This document shows positions 18,092 through 27,319 of a DNA stretch of 64,000 nucleotides, piece after piece. Both the position numbers and the translations under genes were made by a program. Each line of letters starts with the position of its first letter. The stretch's first letter is position 1. Source of the DNA: Paraburkholderia sp. FT54. GTDB taxonomy: Bacteria; Pseudomonadota; Gammaproteobacteria; Burkholderiales; Burkholderiaceae. The notes beneath the pieces were generated by a model that saw only the letters and a program-made list of their open reading frames with translations, made no database searches and was not told the origin of the DNA. Location of the stretch: positions 806,001 through 870,000 of the forward strand of contig NZ_CP134195.1 in NCBI RefSeq assembly GCF_031585635.1, read 5' to 3'.

Positions 18092-19098
18092 TCGGCGCTC
18101 CTCACCCGCAGCCGCGGATTGAGCAGGACATGCAGCGCATCGGCGACGAGATTGGCGACGGTGTAGACCACGCCGATCGTCAGCACGCCCGCTTCGAGCA
18201 TCGGAAAGTCCTTGGCCTTGGCGGCGTTGTAGATCAGCGAGCCGATACCCTGATAGTGAAACAGCGTCTCGACCACCACGAGGCCGCCGATCATATAGCC
18301 GAGTTGCGTGGCGGCGACCGTGATGGTGGGCAGCAGCGCATTGCGCAGCACGTGCCGCCAGATCACGATATGGCGCGGCAGGCCTTTGAGAATCGCGGTG
18401 CGCGTGTAGTCCGCGTCGAGCGCTTCGACGGTGCCGGCGCGCGCCATTCTCGCGATGTAGCCGAAGAACACCAGCACGAGCGGCAGCACCGGCAGCACCA
18501 GATGACGCAGCTGTTCGAGCGCGCTCGCTTCGGGCGGATACGACGCCTCGATCGGCAGCCAGCGCAGCCACACGCCGAACACCAGAATCAGCACGATCGA
18601 CGAAACGAATTCCGGCACGACGGTCGCCGACAATCCGGCGATGCTGATCGTGCGATCGAGCCAGCGTCCCGCATGCATGGCTGACCACACGCCACCCGCA
18701 ATGCCGAGCGGCACGACGACGATGAACGCCAGCAGGCCGAGCTTGGCGGAATGCGCGAGCGCCTCGGCGATAAACGGCCCGACCGGCTCGCGATACGCAT
18801 AGGAGAGCCCCATATTGCCGCGCACGAAATGCGAAATCCACTCGACGTATTGCGTCATCAGCGGCCGGTCCGCGCCGAGTTGATGATTGAGCGCGGCGAC
18901 CGCGCGCGCGTCGGCGAGCGGGCCGAGGACCGCGCGGCCAATATCGCCGGGCAGAAGCTGTCCGCCCGCGAAGACGATCACCGACAACAGCCACAGCGTA
19001 ATCAGCGACAAGCCCACACGCGTGGCCAGAAAGCGCACGACGCGGCCCGCGTTGCCGCTCGACGCAGGGGAAGCGGAAGGAGTCACCATGGTCGACAT
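18088..19098 (-). CDS. Peptide ABC transporter permease, DppB-like
   Basis: 336 residues, longer at the N-terminus than the DppC partner. A first helix (LATRVGLSLITLWLLSVIVFAG) precedes a periplasmic loop with ADRPLMTQYVEWISHFVRGN, typical of DppB/OppB. The coupling loop reads DYTRTAILKGLPRHIVIWRHVLRNALLP. It pairs with the DppC-like subunit in the inner membrane. The gene lies 43 bases after the binding-protein gene and overlaps the next permease gene by ATGA. Confidence 0.93.
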   Translation of the reverse strand: MSTMVTPSASPASSGNAGRVVRFLATRVGLSLITLWLLSVIVFAGGQLLPGDIGRAVLGPLADARAVAALNHQLGADRPLMTQYVEWISHFVRGNMGLSYAYREPVGPFIAEALAHSAKLGLLAFIVVVPLGIAGGVWSAMHAGRWLDRTISIAGLSATVVPEFVSSIVLILVFGVWLRWLPIEASYPPEASALEQLRHLVLPVLPLVLVFFGYIARMARAGTVEALDADYTRTAILKGLPRHIVIWRHVLRNALLPTITVAATQLGYMIGGLVVVETLFHYQGIGSLIYNAAKAKDFPMLEAGVLTIGVVYTVANLVADALHVLLNPRLRVRSAE

Positions 19099-19141
19099 CG
19101 AGCTCTCCTGCTGAAACGCGCCGGCGCTTAGGCGTTCGACA

Positions 19142-20806
19142 TTACGCGCTCAACACCGCGCGGTCGAAATAGAGTTGCGCGAGCGCGGTGAAGCGCACGC
19201 CGTTCACACCCTTGCGCATGGCGATCAGTTGATCGTAGAAGAACGGAATGATGATGGGCGTTTCATCGAGCAACAGCGTCTGGATCTGCCCGGAGATTTT
19301 CTTCTGCGAGCCGAGATCGATTGCCGCGACGAATTGCGCGACCAGTTGATCGTATTGCGGGTTCTTGAAGTGCGCGGCGTTCCATGTGCCGGTGCTGGTG
19401 AGCGGCGCATTCAGGAACACGTTCGGCACGCCGCGATGACCATAGTCGGTAATGCCGAGCGGCGAGTCCAGCCAATCCGATTTGCCCGGCGTGCCCGCGC
19501 CGTAATACAGCGACTGACTCTCGACTTTCAGATTGATGCGCACGCCGATCGCCTTCGCCGCGTTTTGCACGACCACCGCGAGATCGGGGATCTCCATGTA
19601 TTTTTCGGTGGTCAGCGTCACGTCGAAGCCGTTCGGCACGCCCGCTTGCGCGAGCAACTGCTTCGCTTTCGCGACATCGATCTTGCGTTGCGGCACACCC
19701 GCATCCGAGGAAGGAAACACAGGAGCGAACGGACTGTCGTTGCCGAGCTGCGCGCGCCCTTTGAACAGGCCGCGCACCAGCACGTCGCGATCGAGCGACA
19801 ACGCCAGCGCCTGGCGCACACGCTTGTCCTTGAACAACGGATTGTCGTTGCGCATGTGAATCTGCCGATGCGCGCTCGACTTCACGCCCACGGCTTTGTA
19901 ATCCGGATTGTTCAGAATACCGGCGCCGCCCTGCACGGTGAAGGTGCCCATCACGTCCGCCTGATGGCCTTGCAGCGCGAGCAATTGCGCCTGTTCGTCC
20001 GCGTAGAACGAAAACTGTACGCGTTGCGGTAACGCTTTCTCACCCCAGTAATCGGGATTGCGCACGAACGATGCACCCACCTTCGCCTGATATTTTTCGA
20101 GCTTGAACGGACCCGTGCCGATAAAGCTCTTTTCATAACCGCCCGCGTAGTTCGCGGGCAGGATCACGGCGTTGTAATTGTCGGAGGAAACGTAGTAGGG
20201 GAAGTTGCCGTTCGGCGCATCCAGATGAAACGCGACCGTGTGGTCGTCGACCGCTTTCGCGCCGCCTTTCGAGAGCACGCCCTTGAGCACCGAGAGCGCC
20301 GCCGAACCGCTTGCCGGGTCGGCGAGGCGGTCGAACGTGGCGACCACGTCTTTGGCGGTGAACGGCTGGCCGTCGTGGAACTTGACGTTCGGGCGCAGCT
20401 TGAAGGTCCACACGTCGCCCTTGTCGTTCGGTTTCCATGACAAGGCGAGCGCCGGCTTCAGCACGAGTTTTTCGCCGTCGTCGTCGATCAGGAATTCGCC
20501 GGTCTGGTTCAGCAGCGCAAGACTGGCGGCGTCGGTCACGGTGAGCGGATCGACCGCGCCGGCCGGCGTCAGGTGAGCCACACGGATCGTCTGATTCGAG
20601 GCGGCCGCGGTGCCTTGCGCACGTGCCTGCGGTGCATTCAGCACGCCGCCGCCGACCAGCGACAAACCGATCACGCTGGCATAGCGCAGCAGATCGCGGC
20701 GCGAGATGCGGCCGGCGAGGAATTCGTCGATGGCGTGGTTGCCGTAGGCGTCGGCGGTGAGGCGGGCTGCGTCGAGTGCGAGAAATCGGTCCGCGGGAGT
20801 CTTCAT
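19142..20806 (-). CDS. Peptide-type ABC substrate-binding protein (SBP family 5) with Tat-like signal
   Basis: 554 residues. A twin-arginine motif S-R-R-D-L-L-R at residues 35-41 precedes a hydrophobic stretch (YASVIGLSLVGGG) and an ARAQG cleavage site, so export through Tat is likely. The n-region of 34 residues before the arginines is unusually long. The mature protein is a family 5 binding protein (VWTFKLRPNVKFHDGQPFTAKDVV, GTGPFKLEKY, VRQALALSLDRDVLV). It is the first gene of a four-gene operon for uptake of peptides or a similar solute such as opines or nickel complexes; the ligand cannot be fixed by sequence. Confidence 0.9.
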   Translation of the reverse strand: MKTPADRFLALDAARLTADAYGNHAIDEFLAGRISRRDLLRYASVIGLSLVGGGVLNAPQARAQGTAAASNQTIRVAHLTPAGAVDPLTVTDAASLALLNQTGEFLIDDDGEKLVLKPALALSWKPNDKGDVWTFKLRPNVKFHDGQPFTAKDVVATFDRLADPASGSAALSVLKGVLSKGGAKAVDDHTVAFHLDAPNGNFPYYVSSDNYNAVILPANYAGGYEKSFIGTGPFKLEKYQAKVGASFVRNPDYWGEKALPQRVQFSFYADEQAQLLALQGHQADVMGTFTVQGGAGILNNPDYKAVGVKSSAHRQIHMRNDNPLFKDKRVRQALALSLDRDVLVRGLFKGRAQLGNDSPFAPVFPSSDAGVPQRKIDVAKAKQLLAQAGVPNGFDVTLTTEKYMEIPDLAVVVQNAAKAIGVRINLKVESQSLYYGAGTPGKSDWLDSPLGITDYGHRGVPNVFLNAPLTSTGTWNAAHFKNPQYDQLVAQFVAAIDLGSQKKISGQIQTLLLDETPIIIPFFYDQLIAMRKGVNGVRFTALAQLYFDRAVLSA

Positions 20807-21121
20807 CGATGGAGTGTCCAGTCCGTTCTGTTGCCGGTTCTGAAGGGCCGCGCCGGATGCGCGCGACAGGGCGACGGTAATGCAATGACGAAAGCGACGA
20901 GGCGAAGCGGGTTCAGTGTAAGCGATTGCCCATGGATTCGGAGCGCTTACGGCGCCGCCGGCCGCCCGATCGGCGGATAAAAGGGCGGGTGTGTATCGTC
21001 ATCACAACGCTTGGCGCGGCCATGTCATGAGGCATGGCCGATGCGCGCGTCGTCGCCGCAGCGTAACGGTTAATGTAGCGACGGAAACCTTACCGATCGC
21101 ATCGCGCGACAGGTGCTGGAT
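20807..21121. other. Intergenic region, promoter area of the peptide transporter operon
   Basis: No gene recognised. It must hold the promoter of the binding-protein gene on the minus strand, but no clear -35/-10 pair was found. An inverted repeat (GGCCATG at 21018-21024 with CATGGCC at 21033-21039) lies about 80 bases beyond the permease stop and may help end its transcript. Confidence 0.4.
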
Positions 21122-22141
21122 TTACCGCGCGACCGCGTCCGGACGCCGCCAGCGGTGGAACAGCACCGAGCCGATCCAGCACGCCATGAACGCCGCGACG
21201 ATGCCGTAACCCAGCACGCCGAAGCGCTCGTTCACGCTGGCCACCACAGCCCATACGCCGCCGTTCAGACCGAGCTTGTCCGACAGCAGGCCCAGTGCCT
21301 CGACGCCGCCGATCACGATCGCCACCACCGCCGAAACGAATGTGATGCTGGCGTTGTAGTAGAGCTTGCGCTTCGGGTCGTCCATGGCCCAGCTGTAGGC
21401 TTGCACCATCAGCACGTTGTCGGTCGAATCGACGAGGGTCATGCCGGCAGTGAAGAGCGCCGGGAACACGAGAATCGAATAGAGCGGCAAACCCTTGCCG
21501 GCTTCGGATGCGGCAATCGCCAGCAAACCGATTTCGGTCGCGGTATCGAAGCCGAGGCCGAACAGCACGCCGACGGGGTACATGTGCCAGCTTTTCGTCA
21601 CGAGCCTGAAGAGCGGACGCAGCGCGCGCGACAGCAAACCGGCCGGCGCAATCGAGTCCGGCGTTTGAGCAGGCAATTCGCCGCTGTGCTGGACCTGCCG
21701 ATAACGGCGCCATACGTCGCGCAGAATCACGAGGTTGACTGCTGCCAACACCAGCAGGAAGCTCGCGGAGACGAGGGTGCCGATCGTGCCGCCCACCGCC
21801 TTGAAGGTCTCGAAACGTCCATGCAGCGAATGCGCGGTCCACGCAATGCCGAGCGTCGCCAGAATCACGATGGTTGAATGGCCCAGCGAAAACGATAGCC
21901 CGACGCCGAGCGGCCGCTTGCCGGTTTGCATCAGTTTGCGCGTGACGGCGTCGATCGCCGCGATGTGATCCGCGTCGACCGCATGACGCAGGCCGAAGCC
22001 ATAGGCGAGCAGCGCGGTGCCGAGCAGCAGCGGGTAATGGCGAAACGCAATCAGCGCCCATGCCCATGCGCCGAGGTTGGCGGCGATCAGCACGGCATAC
22101 AGCGTGAAGAGGCGAGGGCGCAGGGAAGCAGTCGGCGTCAT
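21122..22141 (-). CDS. NiCoT family nickel/cobalt permease (HoxN/HupN/NixA)
   Basis: 339 residues from the ATG; an in-frame TTG five codons upstream would place the start three bases after the cupin stop. The family signatures are present: GLRHAVDADHIAAID in helix II, the metal-selectivity site, plus SLGHSTIVI and GLGFDTATEIGLLA, and TLVDSTDNVLM late in the protein. About eight membrane helices. It imports Ni2+ and/or Co2+ across the inner membrane. It is translated right after a cupin with a His-rich end, so the two are likely one metal-related unit. No urease, hydrogenase or cobalamin genes are in view. Confidence 0.93.
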   Translation of the reverse strand: MTPTASLRPRLFTLYAVLIAANLGAWAWALIAFRHYPLLLGTALLAYGFGLRHAVDADHIAAIDAVTRKLMQTGKRPLGVGLSFSLGHSTIVILATLGIAWTAHSLHGRFETFKAVGGTIGTLVSASFLLVLAAVNLVILRDVWRRYRQVQHSGELPAQTPDSIAPAGLLSRALRPLFRLVTKSWHMYPVGVLFGLGFDTATEIGLLAIAASEAGKGLPLYSILVFPALFTAGMTLVDSTDNVLMVQAYSWAMDDPKRKLYYNASITFVSAVVAIVIGGVEALGLLSDKLGLNGGVWAVVASVNERFGVLGYGIVAAFMACWIGSVLFHRWRRPDAVAR

Positions 22142-22159
22142 GAGTCGCGTGGGCAAGAT

Positions 22160-22675
22160 TTAGTGATCGTGCGGATGCTTGTGAATCGGATCGACCCAGA
22201 ACACCGTCTCGGGTTGTTCCACCGCGTCGATGTTCAGGTTGACCACCACGGCTTCGTTGTCGCTGCGCACCAGTACGCATTCGAGCGGGTCGTCGGTGCT
22301 TGCGTTGATCTCCTGATGCGGCACGTACGGCGGCACGAAGATGAAGTCACCGGGGCCGGCTTCGGCGGTGAACTCCAGATGCTCGCCCCAGCGCATGCGC
22401 GCCTGGCCGCGTACTACGTAGATCACGCTTTCGAGCGCGCCGTGATGATGCGCGCCGGTCTTCGCATTCGGATGGATCGTCACGGTGCCGGCCCAGATCT
22501 TCTGCGCGCCGACGCGCGCGGCGTTGATCGCGGCCGCGCGATTCATGCCCGGCGTCTGCGCGGTGTTGGTATCGAGCTGATCGCCTTTGATGACCTTCAC
22601 GCCGTGCTCGCGCCAATCGACCGGTCCGGCCGGCGGCGCGGCTTTGTAATGCGGGTGTTCGTGATCCTGGCTCAT
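22160..22675 (-). CDS. Cupin-domain protein with His-rich C-terminus
   Basis: 171 residues from an ATG preceded by GAGGAG. A single cupin barrel has metal-ligand histidines in AKTGAHHHGALESVIYVVRG and PGDFIFVPPYVPHQEIN. The C-terminus ends HKHPHDH and the N-terminus MSQDHEHPHYK, both His-rich and able to bind metal. The gene is just upstream of the nickel/cobalt permease on the same strand, with 18 bases between stop and ATG. A role as metal-dependent enzyme or as nickel/cobalt-handling protein is an inference from this pairing. Confidence 0.85.
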   Translation of the reverse strand: MSQDHEHPHYKAAPPAGPVDWREHGVKVIKGDQLDTNTAQTPGMNRAAAINAARVGAQKIWAGTVTIHPNAKTGAHHHGALESVIYVVRGQARMRWGEHLEFTAEAGPGDFIFVPPYVPHQEINASTDDPLECVLVRSDNEAVVVNLNIDAVEQPETVFWVDPIHKHPHDH

Positions 22676-22790
22676 GATGTGTCTCCTCGAGAGCGTGATT
22701 CCCGGCGTTCGGCACGGCGCCGTCTGGCATTTTTGCACGTTCAAAAACGTGCGTGTGAAGAAGCCCTGTGTGCGGCGCAGCGGACGAAAA

Positions 22791-22817
22791 AAAAGCCCGT
22801 CCTCAGGGGACGGGCTT
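22791..22817 (-). terminator. Terminator of fusA
   Basis: 10-bp stem AAGCCCGTCC/GGACGGGCTT with a 5-base loop, followed by a run of T on the minus strand, 35 bases beyond the fusA stop. Confidence 0.9.
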
Positions 22818-22852
22818 CGAGCCGTTGGCGTGTGCTGCCTTTGGCGCCGTGC

Positions 22853-24958
22853 TTACTTGTGCTTCGCGTTGATCACGGCTTCAGCGACGTTGTTCGGTGT
22901 TTCCGCGTAGTGCTTGAACTCCATCGTGTAAGTCGCGCGGCCCTGGGTCGCGGAGCGCAGCGACGTGGAGTAACCGAACATCTCCGCGAGCGGCACTTCG
23001 GCGCGCACCAGCTTGCCGCCGCCGCCGGCAATGTCTTCCATGCCTTGCACCATGCCGCGACGGCTCGACAGATCGCCCATCACGTTGCCCATGAAGTCTT
23101 CCGGCGTTTCCACCTCGACAGCCATCATCGGTTCGAGCAGCACGGGCTTGGCTTTGCGCATCGCTTCCTTGAAGGCCATCGAGCCGGCCATGCGGAAGGC
23201 GTTTTCATTCGAGTCGACGTCGTGGTACGAACCGAAGGTCAGCGTCACCTTCACGTCGACCACCGGGTAGCCCGCCAGCACGCCGGCCTTCAGCGTTTCC
23301 ACGATGCCCTTGTCGACCGCCGGAATGTATTCACGCGGGATCACGCCGCCCTTGATCGCGTCGACGAATTCGTAACCCTTGCCTTGCGGCGCCGGCTCCA
23401 GCGTGATCACCGCGTGACCGTACTGACCGCGGCCGCCCGATTGCTTGACGAACTTGCCTTCGATATCTTCGACCTTGTTGCGCACCGTCTCGCGATACGC
23501 GACCTGCGGCTTGCCGACAGTGGCATCGACGCCGAACTCGCGCTTCATGCGGTCCACCAGAATTTCCAGATGCAACTCGCCCATGCCGGAGATGATGGTC
23601 TGGCCGGATTCTTCATCCGTCTGCACGCGGAACGACGGATCTTCCTGGGCAAGACGGTTCAGCGCGATGCCCATCTTTTCCTGGTCGACCTTGGTCTTCG
23701 GCTCGACAGCCTGCGAGATCACCGGCTCCGGGAAAATCATCTTTTCGAGGATGATCACGTTGTTCGGATCGCACAGCGTGTCGCCCGTGGTCGCTTCCTT
23801 CAGGCCGACGGCCGCGGCGATGTCGCCCGCGTAGACTTCCTTGATTTCCTTGCGCTCGTTGGCGTGCATCTGCAGGATCCGGCCAAGGCGTTCCTTCTTT
23901 TCCTTGACCGCGTTGTAGACGGTGTCGCCCGAATTCACCACGCCCGAATAGACGCGGAAGAAGATCAGCTGGCCGACGAACGGGTCGGTCATGATCTTGA
24001 AGGCGAGCGCGGAGAACGGGTCGGTGTCGGTCGGATGGCGCTCGATCTCCTTGTCGTATTCGTCGTGGCCGGTGATGGCGGGCACGTCCACCGGCGAGGG
24101 CAGATAATCGATCACCGCGTCGAGCATGGCTTGCACGCCCTTGTTCTTGAAAGCGCTGCCGCACAGCATCGGCACGATTTCGTTGGCGATGCAGCGCGTG
24201 CGGATGCCGTACTTGATTTCCTCTTCGGTCAGCGTCTCGCCACCGAGGTATTTGTCGAGCAGTTCTTCATTTGCTTCGGCCGCGGCCTCGACCATTTTGT
24301 CGTGCCATTCCTTCGCCGTCGCCGCGAGTTCCGGCGGAATATCACGGTACTCGAACTTGATGCCCTGGTTCTCTTCGTCCCAGTAAATCGCCTTCATCTT
24401 GACCAGATCGACCACGCCCTGGAAATGATCTTCCGCGCCGACCGGAATCTGGATCGGCACCGCGACGCCCTTCAGGCGATCGCCGATCTGCCGCTGCACA
24501 CGGAAGAAGTCCGCGCCCACGCGGTCCATCTTGTTGACGAACGCAATACGCGGCACCTTGTACTTGTTCGCCTGGCGCCACACGGTTTCCGACTGCGGCT
24601 GCACGCCGCCGACCGAGTCGTACACCATGCACGCGCCGTCGAGCACGCGCATGGAGCGCTCCACTTCGATCGTGAAGTCGACGTGTCCGGGGGTGTCGAT
24701 GATGTTGATCCGGTGTTCCGGATAGTTGCCGGCCATGCCCTTCCAGAAAGCGGTAGTAGCCGCCGACGTAATGGTGATGCCGCGCTCCTGCTCCTGTTCC
24801 ATCCAGTCCATCGTCGCCGCACCGTCGTGAACCTCGCCGATCTTGTGGGTCACGCCGGTGTAGAACAGGATGCGTTCAGTGGTGGTGGTCTTGCCGGCAT
24901 CGATGTGAGCGCTGATGCCGATATTCCGGTAGCGCTCGATGGGAGTCTTGCGGGGCAC
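22853..24958 (-). CDS. fusA: Elongation factor G (stand-alone copy)
   Basis: 701 residues, full length. GTPase motifs: G1 AHIDAGKT at 17-24, G2 in the [12 protein letters not shown] segment, G3 DTPGH, G4 NKMD. Domains III to V are complete ([63 protein letters not shown]). It drives ribosome translocation. The usual str-operon neighbours rpsL, rpsG and tuf are absent and the gene has its own terminator, so this is probably the second EF-G gene that many Burkholderia carry, rather than the one in the ribosomal cluster. Confidence 0.96.
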   Translation of the reverse strand: MPRKTPIERYRNIGISAHIDAGKTTTTERILFYTGVTHKIGEVHDGAATMDWMEQEQERGITITSAATTAFWKGMAGNYPEHRINIIDTPGHVDFTIEVERSMRVLDGACMVYDSVGGVQPQSETVWRQANKYKVPRIAFVNKMDRVGADFFRVQRQIGDRLKGVAVPIQIPVGAEDHFQGVVDLVKMKAIYWDEENQGIKFEYRDIPPELAATAKEWHDKMVEAAAEANEELLDKYLGGETLTEEEIKYGIRTRCIANEIVPMLCGSAFKNKGVQAMLDAVIDYLPSPVDVPAITGHDEYDKEIERHPTDTDPFSALAFKIMTDPFVGQLIFFRVYSGVVNSGDTVYNAVKEKKERLGRILQMHANERKEIKEVYAGDIAAAVGLKEATTGDTLCDPNNVIILEKMIFPEPVISQAVEPKTKVDQEKMGIALNRLAQEDPSFRVQTDEESGQTIISGMGELHLEILVDRMKREFGVDATVGKPQVAYRETVRNKVEDIEGKFVKQSGGRGQYGHAVITLEPAPQGKGYEFVDAIKGGVIPREYIPAVDKGIVETLKAGVLAGYPVVDVKVTLTFGSYHDVDSNENAFRMAGSMAFKEAMRKAKPVLLEPMMAVEVETPEDFMGNVMGDLSSRRGMVQGMEDIAGGGGKLVRAEVPLAEMFGYSTSLRSATQGRATYTMEFKHYAETPNNVAEAVINAKHK

Positions 24959-25273
24959 GTGAACCTCCTTGGAATGGCGCGCCTGAAACGCTTGCCGGGC
25001 GGCAGTCTGTGCTGCCCGGGGAGCCTGGGTGCTGCTTTACTAAGATTACTAGGATAGCGCGTCGGCCCTTCTTTTGCAGGAATCTTGCCAGCCGCGCCCG
25101 AGGGCCTGCTGGCAAGGCTTCGGCTGCCGGCGCCGCGCGCTTCGATGCGGTGCAACGCGGTGCCCGCCGATGCCGCGGCGCGCCAATGAAAAAAGCCGGC
25201 GCCTCGAAACAAGGCACCGGCTTTCGGCAAGCGGTAGGACGAAGCGGCAGCGCCCGGACGCCGTCGCCGCGAT
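24959..25273. other. Intergenic region between DUF192 gene and fusA
   Basis: No gene recognised. It contains the DUF192 terminator (25192-25224) and must contain the fusA promoter and leader on the minus strand; TATCCT at 25052-25057 (minus strand) could be a -10 box but no matching -35 was found. Confidence 0.4.
25192..25224 (-). terminator. Terminator of the DUF192 gene
   Basis: Near-perfect hairpin (AAAGCCGG..GCCT with AGGC..CCGGCTTT, one mismatch, 7-base loop) followed by T-rich sequence on the minus strand, 50 bases after the DUF192 stop. Confidence 0.8.
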
Positions 25274-25780
25274 TTATTGCGCGGCCGGCAAGCCCTGGAT
25301 CTTCATCCCCGGTTTGATGCCCTTCGACGTGAACCAGCCTTTGCTCATCTCCAACGCATACACGCCGTTGTTCTTCGGGCAATGATTGTTGGTGGTCTCG
25401 GCATCCATCTCGTCGATGTCGGTGACCGTGCCGTCCGCGCGCATGAACGCGATCGACAACGGGATCAACGTGTTCTTCATCCAGAAGCAATGCACGGCGT
25501 TTTCGCCGAAGACGAACAGCATGCCTTCGTTCGGCGCGAGGCTCGTGCGATACATGAGGCCTTGCTCGCGGTCCGCGTCGTTCGCGGCGACGGCGGCGTC
25601 GATCACGAACATGCCCGCAGTGAGCTTGGCGCGGGGAAATTCGCTGGGTTGTTTCGCGCCAGCCGGCATCTGCTGCGCATGGGCAGGCGCGGTGGTGGTG
25701 GCGGTAAATGCCAACGCGGCAAGCGGCAGCGCAACGGCAACAGCGAAACGCGCAATCAACGAGCGCATGGGAAATCGCAC
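25274..25780 (-). CDS. DUF192 family exported protein
   Basis: 168 residues from a GTG with AAGGAG 7 bases upstream; a nearby ATG is out of frame. A Sec signal peptide (FAVAVALPLAALAF, then APAHAQ) is followed by the DUF192 core: REQGLMYRTSLAPNEGMLFVFG, HCFWMKNTLIPLSIAFM, YALEMSKGWFTSKGIKPG. The family is small, beta-rich and of unknown function. It is a single gene with its own terminator upstream of fusA. Confidence 0.9.
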   Translation of the reverse strand: MRFPMRSLIARFAVAVALPLAALAFTATTTAPAHAQQMPAGAKQPSEFPRAKLTAGMFVIDAAVAANDADREQGLMYRTSLAPNEGMLFVFGENAVHCFWMKNTLIPLSIAFMRADGTVTDIDEMDAETTNNHCPKNNGVYALEMSKGWFTSKGIKPGMKIQGLPAAQ

Positions 25781-25838
25781 GGCATGACTCCTTGCTGGAA
25801 ATTAACCCGCGAATGTTACGCGAGCGCGTCAAAAACAA

Positions 25839-25870
25839 AAAGGCAGATCGCCTTGCGGTGATCTGCCTTT
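25839..25870 (-). terminator. Terminator of the small Ala/Lys/His-rich protein gene
   Basis: 11-bp stem AAAGGCAGATC/GATCTGCCTTT with a 10-base loop, followed by TTGTTTTTG on the minus strand, 56 bases beyond the small gene. Confidence 0.85.
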
Positions 25871-25925
25871 CAACGCCGTAAGAACGGCAGTGAAACTGGT
25901 TCTTGACTGCGTTTTTACAACAAAC

Positions 25926-26120
25926 TTACTCCGAAGCGCCCGAAGCTGCAGCTGCTGCTGCTGCCTTCTTGTGCGACTTCTTGTGAGCGTGCTTCGTGGT
26001 CTTCTTTGCCGACGAAGCTGCTGCCATCGGAGCTGCCGAAGCTGCTGCCGGTGCCGAAGCTTGTGCGAATGCTGCCGTTGCGAAGAGACCAGCGACCAGA
26101 GCGGCGATCAGTTTGTTCAT
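25926..26120 (-). CDS. Small secreted Ala/Lys/His-rich protein
   Basis: 64 residues from an ATG preceded by GAGGA. Residues 1-20 are a clean Sec signal peptide (MNKLIAALVAGLFATAAFAQ). The mature 44 residues are almost only Ala, Ser, Lys, His and Thr, with a basic centre KKTTKHAHKKSHKK. The layout recalls enterobacterial acid-shock protein Asr and similar basic periplasmic peptides, but there is no firm family match. The gene has its own hairpin terminator and an AT-rich leader, arguing that it is expressed alone, possibly at a high level. Confidence 0.75.
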   Translation of the reverse strand: MNKLIAALVAGLFATAAFAQASAPAAASAAPMAAASSAKKTTKHAHKKSHKKAAAAAAASGASE

Positions 26121-26566
26121 TTTGTGAATCCTCAGCTTTAGTTAATTAACCAAATGACCCGGTTATATATGGAGTCATGTCGGTAAACGTGCCATCCACC
26201 TTTCGGTTGACAGCCGCATCGAACAAATTTTCGACGCGTCTGCTTTAGCGCTCAGACTCCCTGTGCTTACCGCGAGAGCGGTTTGTACAAAGGCCCTTAA
26301 GGCTGAATGCCGGATAGCTTCGGGCGGCATCTGCGTCGAATAACGCCTGAGCTCGCGCACCGGTTGACGTAAATTTCATGGAAAAGTTATATGCGGACGC
26401 GTTGATGCGAATGCGAGGTTGTGGCATACGCATGCACGCAATTGTTTCACGCGTTTTTCGCCGTAGTTTCACGCGCTCTTTTGTTTGCTGATACAACGGG
26501 TTAGCTTATTTTTTTCTTGGCGTGTGTGGCGGCTTCTATCATCAGTCGACACGTGCGCGCAGATGA
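26121..26566. other. AT-richer intergenic region with no recognised gene
   Basis: Holds the promoter and leader of the small basic protein gene on the minus strand (AT-rich 26135-26175) and the 3' flank of the pseudouridine synthase gene. Short frames here have no ribosome site, family resemblance or terminator. A small RNA cannot be excluded. Confidence 0.4.
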
Positions 26567-27136
26567 TCACGCGATGCCTTCCCATGGCGCCTTCGGTGGC
26601 AATTCGACGTGCTCTCCCGGTTGCAGCCCGAGCGAAAATATGTCGAGCGCGCCGATGCCGACACGCACCAATCGCAGCGTCGGGAACCCGACTGCCGCCG
26701 TCATGCGACGCACCTGACGGTTCTTGCCTTCGGTGATCGATAGCTCGATCCATGTGGTCGGTATCGCCGCGCGGTAGCGAATCGGCGGCGTGCGCGTCCA
26801 GAGTGCGTCCGTCGGCTCCACGTATTCGGCGCGACACGGCCGCGTCACATAATCGCCAAGATCGACGCCGCGTGCGAGCTTCTTTAGTGTGGCCGCGTCG
26901 ACCGCGCCTTCCACTTGCGCCCAATAACGTTTGACGAGCTTGTGACGCGGCTCCGCGATGCGCGCTTGCAACGCGCCGTCGTCGGTGAGGAGCAGCAGGC
27001 CTTCGCTATCGGAGTCGAGTCGGCCCGCCGGATACACGTTGGGCACCTTGACCCAGTCGGCCAGCGACGCGCGCGTTTCGTGCGGCGAGAACTGACAGAT
27101 GGTGCCGAACGGTTTGTTAAGAGCGAGAAGGCGCAT
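26567..27136 (-). CDS. rluE: 23S rRNA pseudouridine synthase, RluE-type (RsuA family)
   Basis: 189 residues from MRLLALNKPFG, the standard start of this family; upstream in-frame sequence is not conserved-looking. The catalytic Asp is in AGRLDSDSEGLLLLTDDG, and KLVKRYWAQVEG and ITEGKNRQVRRMTAAVGFPTLRLVR are the other family blocks. No S4 domain is present, as in RluE, which modifies U2457 of 23S rRNA. RluF/RsuA members normally carry an S4 domain, so RluE is the better call. The gene is divergent from icd. Confidence 0.85.
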   Translation of the reverse strand: MRLLALNKPFGTICQFSPHETRASLADWVKVPNVYPAGRLDSDSEGLLLLTDDGALQARIAEPRHKLVKRYWAQVEGAVDAATLKKLARGVDLGDYVTRPCRAEYVEPTDALWTRTPPIRYRAAIPTTWIELSITEGKNRQVRRMTAAVGFPTLRLVRVGIGALDIFSLGLQPGEHVELPPKAPWEGIA

Positions 27137-27258
27137 GAGGAACGAGATAAGAGTCGCGCGGCGCCGGTTGCGGTGGCCACCGTCGCCAGTCTCCGGGAGG
27201 CGCCGGATCAATCCTGAATGGCGGGATAATAAAGCATTATGCGCGGCGACATTTTCTG

Positions 27259-27274
27259 TGTCTTATATAAGACA
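27259..27274. promoter_or_regulatory. Palindromic operator candidate upstream of icd
   Basis: Perfect 16-bp palindrome TGTCTTATATAAGACA, followed at once by a further ATAAGAC half-site (27274-27280). AT-rich in a GC-rich genome and 197 bases upstream of the icd start, it looks like a binding site for a dimeric, GntR-like regulator of central metabolism. Confidence 0.6.
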
Positions 27275-27319
27275 TAAGACTATTGCCTCGCGGATTTGCG
27301 TTTCGTCCATGTTGGAAAA

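Noticed and set aside
21926..25057. 1043-codon open frame on the plus strand
   Set aside because: It lies antisense to fusA and its flanks; composition (His/Arg/Asp-rich) is that of a shadow frame, with no domain or ribosome site.
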